Below are positions 63,801 through 64,000 of a stretch of DNA of 64,000 bases, piece after piece. Position 1 is the first letter of the stretch, and each line of letters begins with the position of its first letter. The notes below the pieces were generated by a model. It made no database searches. It saw nothing but the letters and a program-made list of their open reading frames with translations, and had not been told where the DNA came from. Source of the stretch: Anaerobacillus alkaliphilus (GTDB lineage Bacteria > Bacillota > Bacilli > Bacillales > Anaerobacillaceae); contig NZ_QOUX01000046.1 of assembly GCF_004116265.1 (NCBI RefSeq), positions 124,001-188,000 of the forward strand, in the 5' to 3' direction. Position numbers and translations under genes: made by a program.

Positions 63801-64000
63801 ATGACAAAAACAAAATGGGCACTTGATACAGCACATAGTGGTGTAGAATTTTCAGTAAAACACATGATGATTGCAAACGTAAAAGGAACTTTTAACAACT
63901 TTAACGCAGAAATTGATGCTGACCCAAATGATCTAACTACAGGAGATATCTCTTTTAGTATCGATACAGCTAGCATTGATACACGAAATGAGGATCGTGA
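63801..64000 (+). CDS. YceI-family protein, cut off by window edge
   Basis: The first 66 residues, MTKTKWALDTAHSGVEFSVK, HMMIANVKGTFNNFNAEIDA and on to SIDTRNEDR, match the N-terminal strands of the YceI lipid-binding (lipocalin-like) domain. No signal peptide, so a cytoplasmic form. YceI proteins bind isoprenoids or quinones. AAGGGGG precedes the ATG. It has a clear promoter with an overlapping operator, which suggests inducible expression. Confidence 0.88.
   Translation, partial: MTKTKWALDTAHSGVEFSVKHMMIANVKGTFNNFNAEIDADPNDLTTGDISFSIDTASIDTRNEDR

Noticed and set aside
1-64000. CRISPR arrays, prophage, rRNA genes
   Set aside because: No regularly spaced repeats, phage gene blocks or rRNA sequence were seen on either strand.

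Overview
The window looks like chromosomal DNA from a low-GC, endospore-forming member of the Bacillaceae. The support is a set of spore genes (sspO, sspP, an sspN-like gene, tlp, a YhcN/YlaJ lipoprotein, a SpoVK-like AAA+ protein, DUF421/DUF1657 proteins), Bacillus-type ribosome binding sites with frequent TTG/GTG starts, and a B. subtilis-like neighbourhood around aconitase. The unusual trait is a full selenocysteine (Sec) apparatus, which few Bacillaceae have. An anaerobic or facultative relative such as Anaerobacillus is a reasonable guess, but that is inference.

Layout. 1-17.9 kb holds housekeeping and sporulation genes: a partial YwpF-like gene, chemoreceptor, MFS and EamA transporters, a YkuI-like EAL protein, a P-loop protein with a duplicated and partly degenerate nucleotide-binding half, metA, an RNase HI-like protein, a PHP phosphoesterase, nadE, tlp, a thioesterase, a double-AAA protein and VTT and VanZ membrane proteins. 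18.1-20.8 kb is a non-homologous end joining operon: ku followed by a LigD divided into separate ligase and polymerase genes. 20.8-26.7 kb carries small spore proteins, an FbpB-like peptide, DUF421/DUF1657 and acnA. 26.7-28.6 kb is a class B-type sortase next to a double-FAS1 surface protein with an IPKTG anchor. A 1.9-kb group II intron (28.74-30.66 kb) follows.

30.8-39.97 kb is a selenium island: selA, a small membrane protein, a SelW/Rdx-type selenoprotein with an in-frame UGA, selD (itself Sec-encoding), a LysR regulator, a glycosyltransferase resembling selenosugar synthases (SenB) that overlaps selB, a CNNM/CorC-type protein, and tRNA-Sec (selC) with its own promoter and terminator. All four Sec genes (selA, selB, selC, selD) are present. 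SelA, SelB and tRNA-Sec would serve SelD and the SelW-like protein, while selenophosphate from SelD could also feed the glycosyltransferase.

40-54.7 kb holds very large genes: a beta-helix protein broken by an in-frame TAA, a 3042-residue secreted subtilase with a PQQ-like propeller and five repeats of a flavodoxin/ThuA-like module alternating with carboxypeptidase-regulatory domains, and a 1023-residue protein with an N-terminal GNAT domain. 55-60.9 kb is a cydABDC operon (bd-type quinol oxidase plus its ABC assembly factor). The right end has small hypothetical genes, a DUF1292 protein, a HAD phosphatase and a partial YceI gene whose promoter overlaps a repeated MarR-like operator. I saw no rRNA, CRISPR array, prophage or intact insertion sequence apart from the group II intron.
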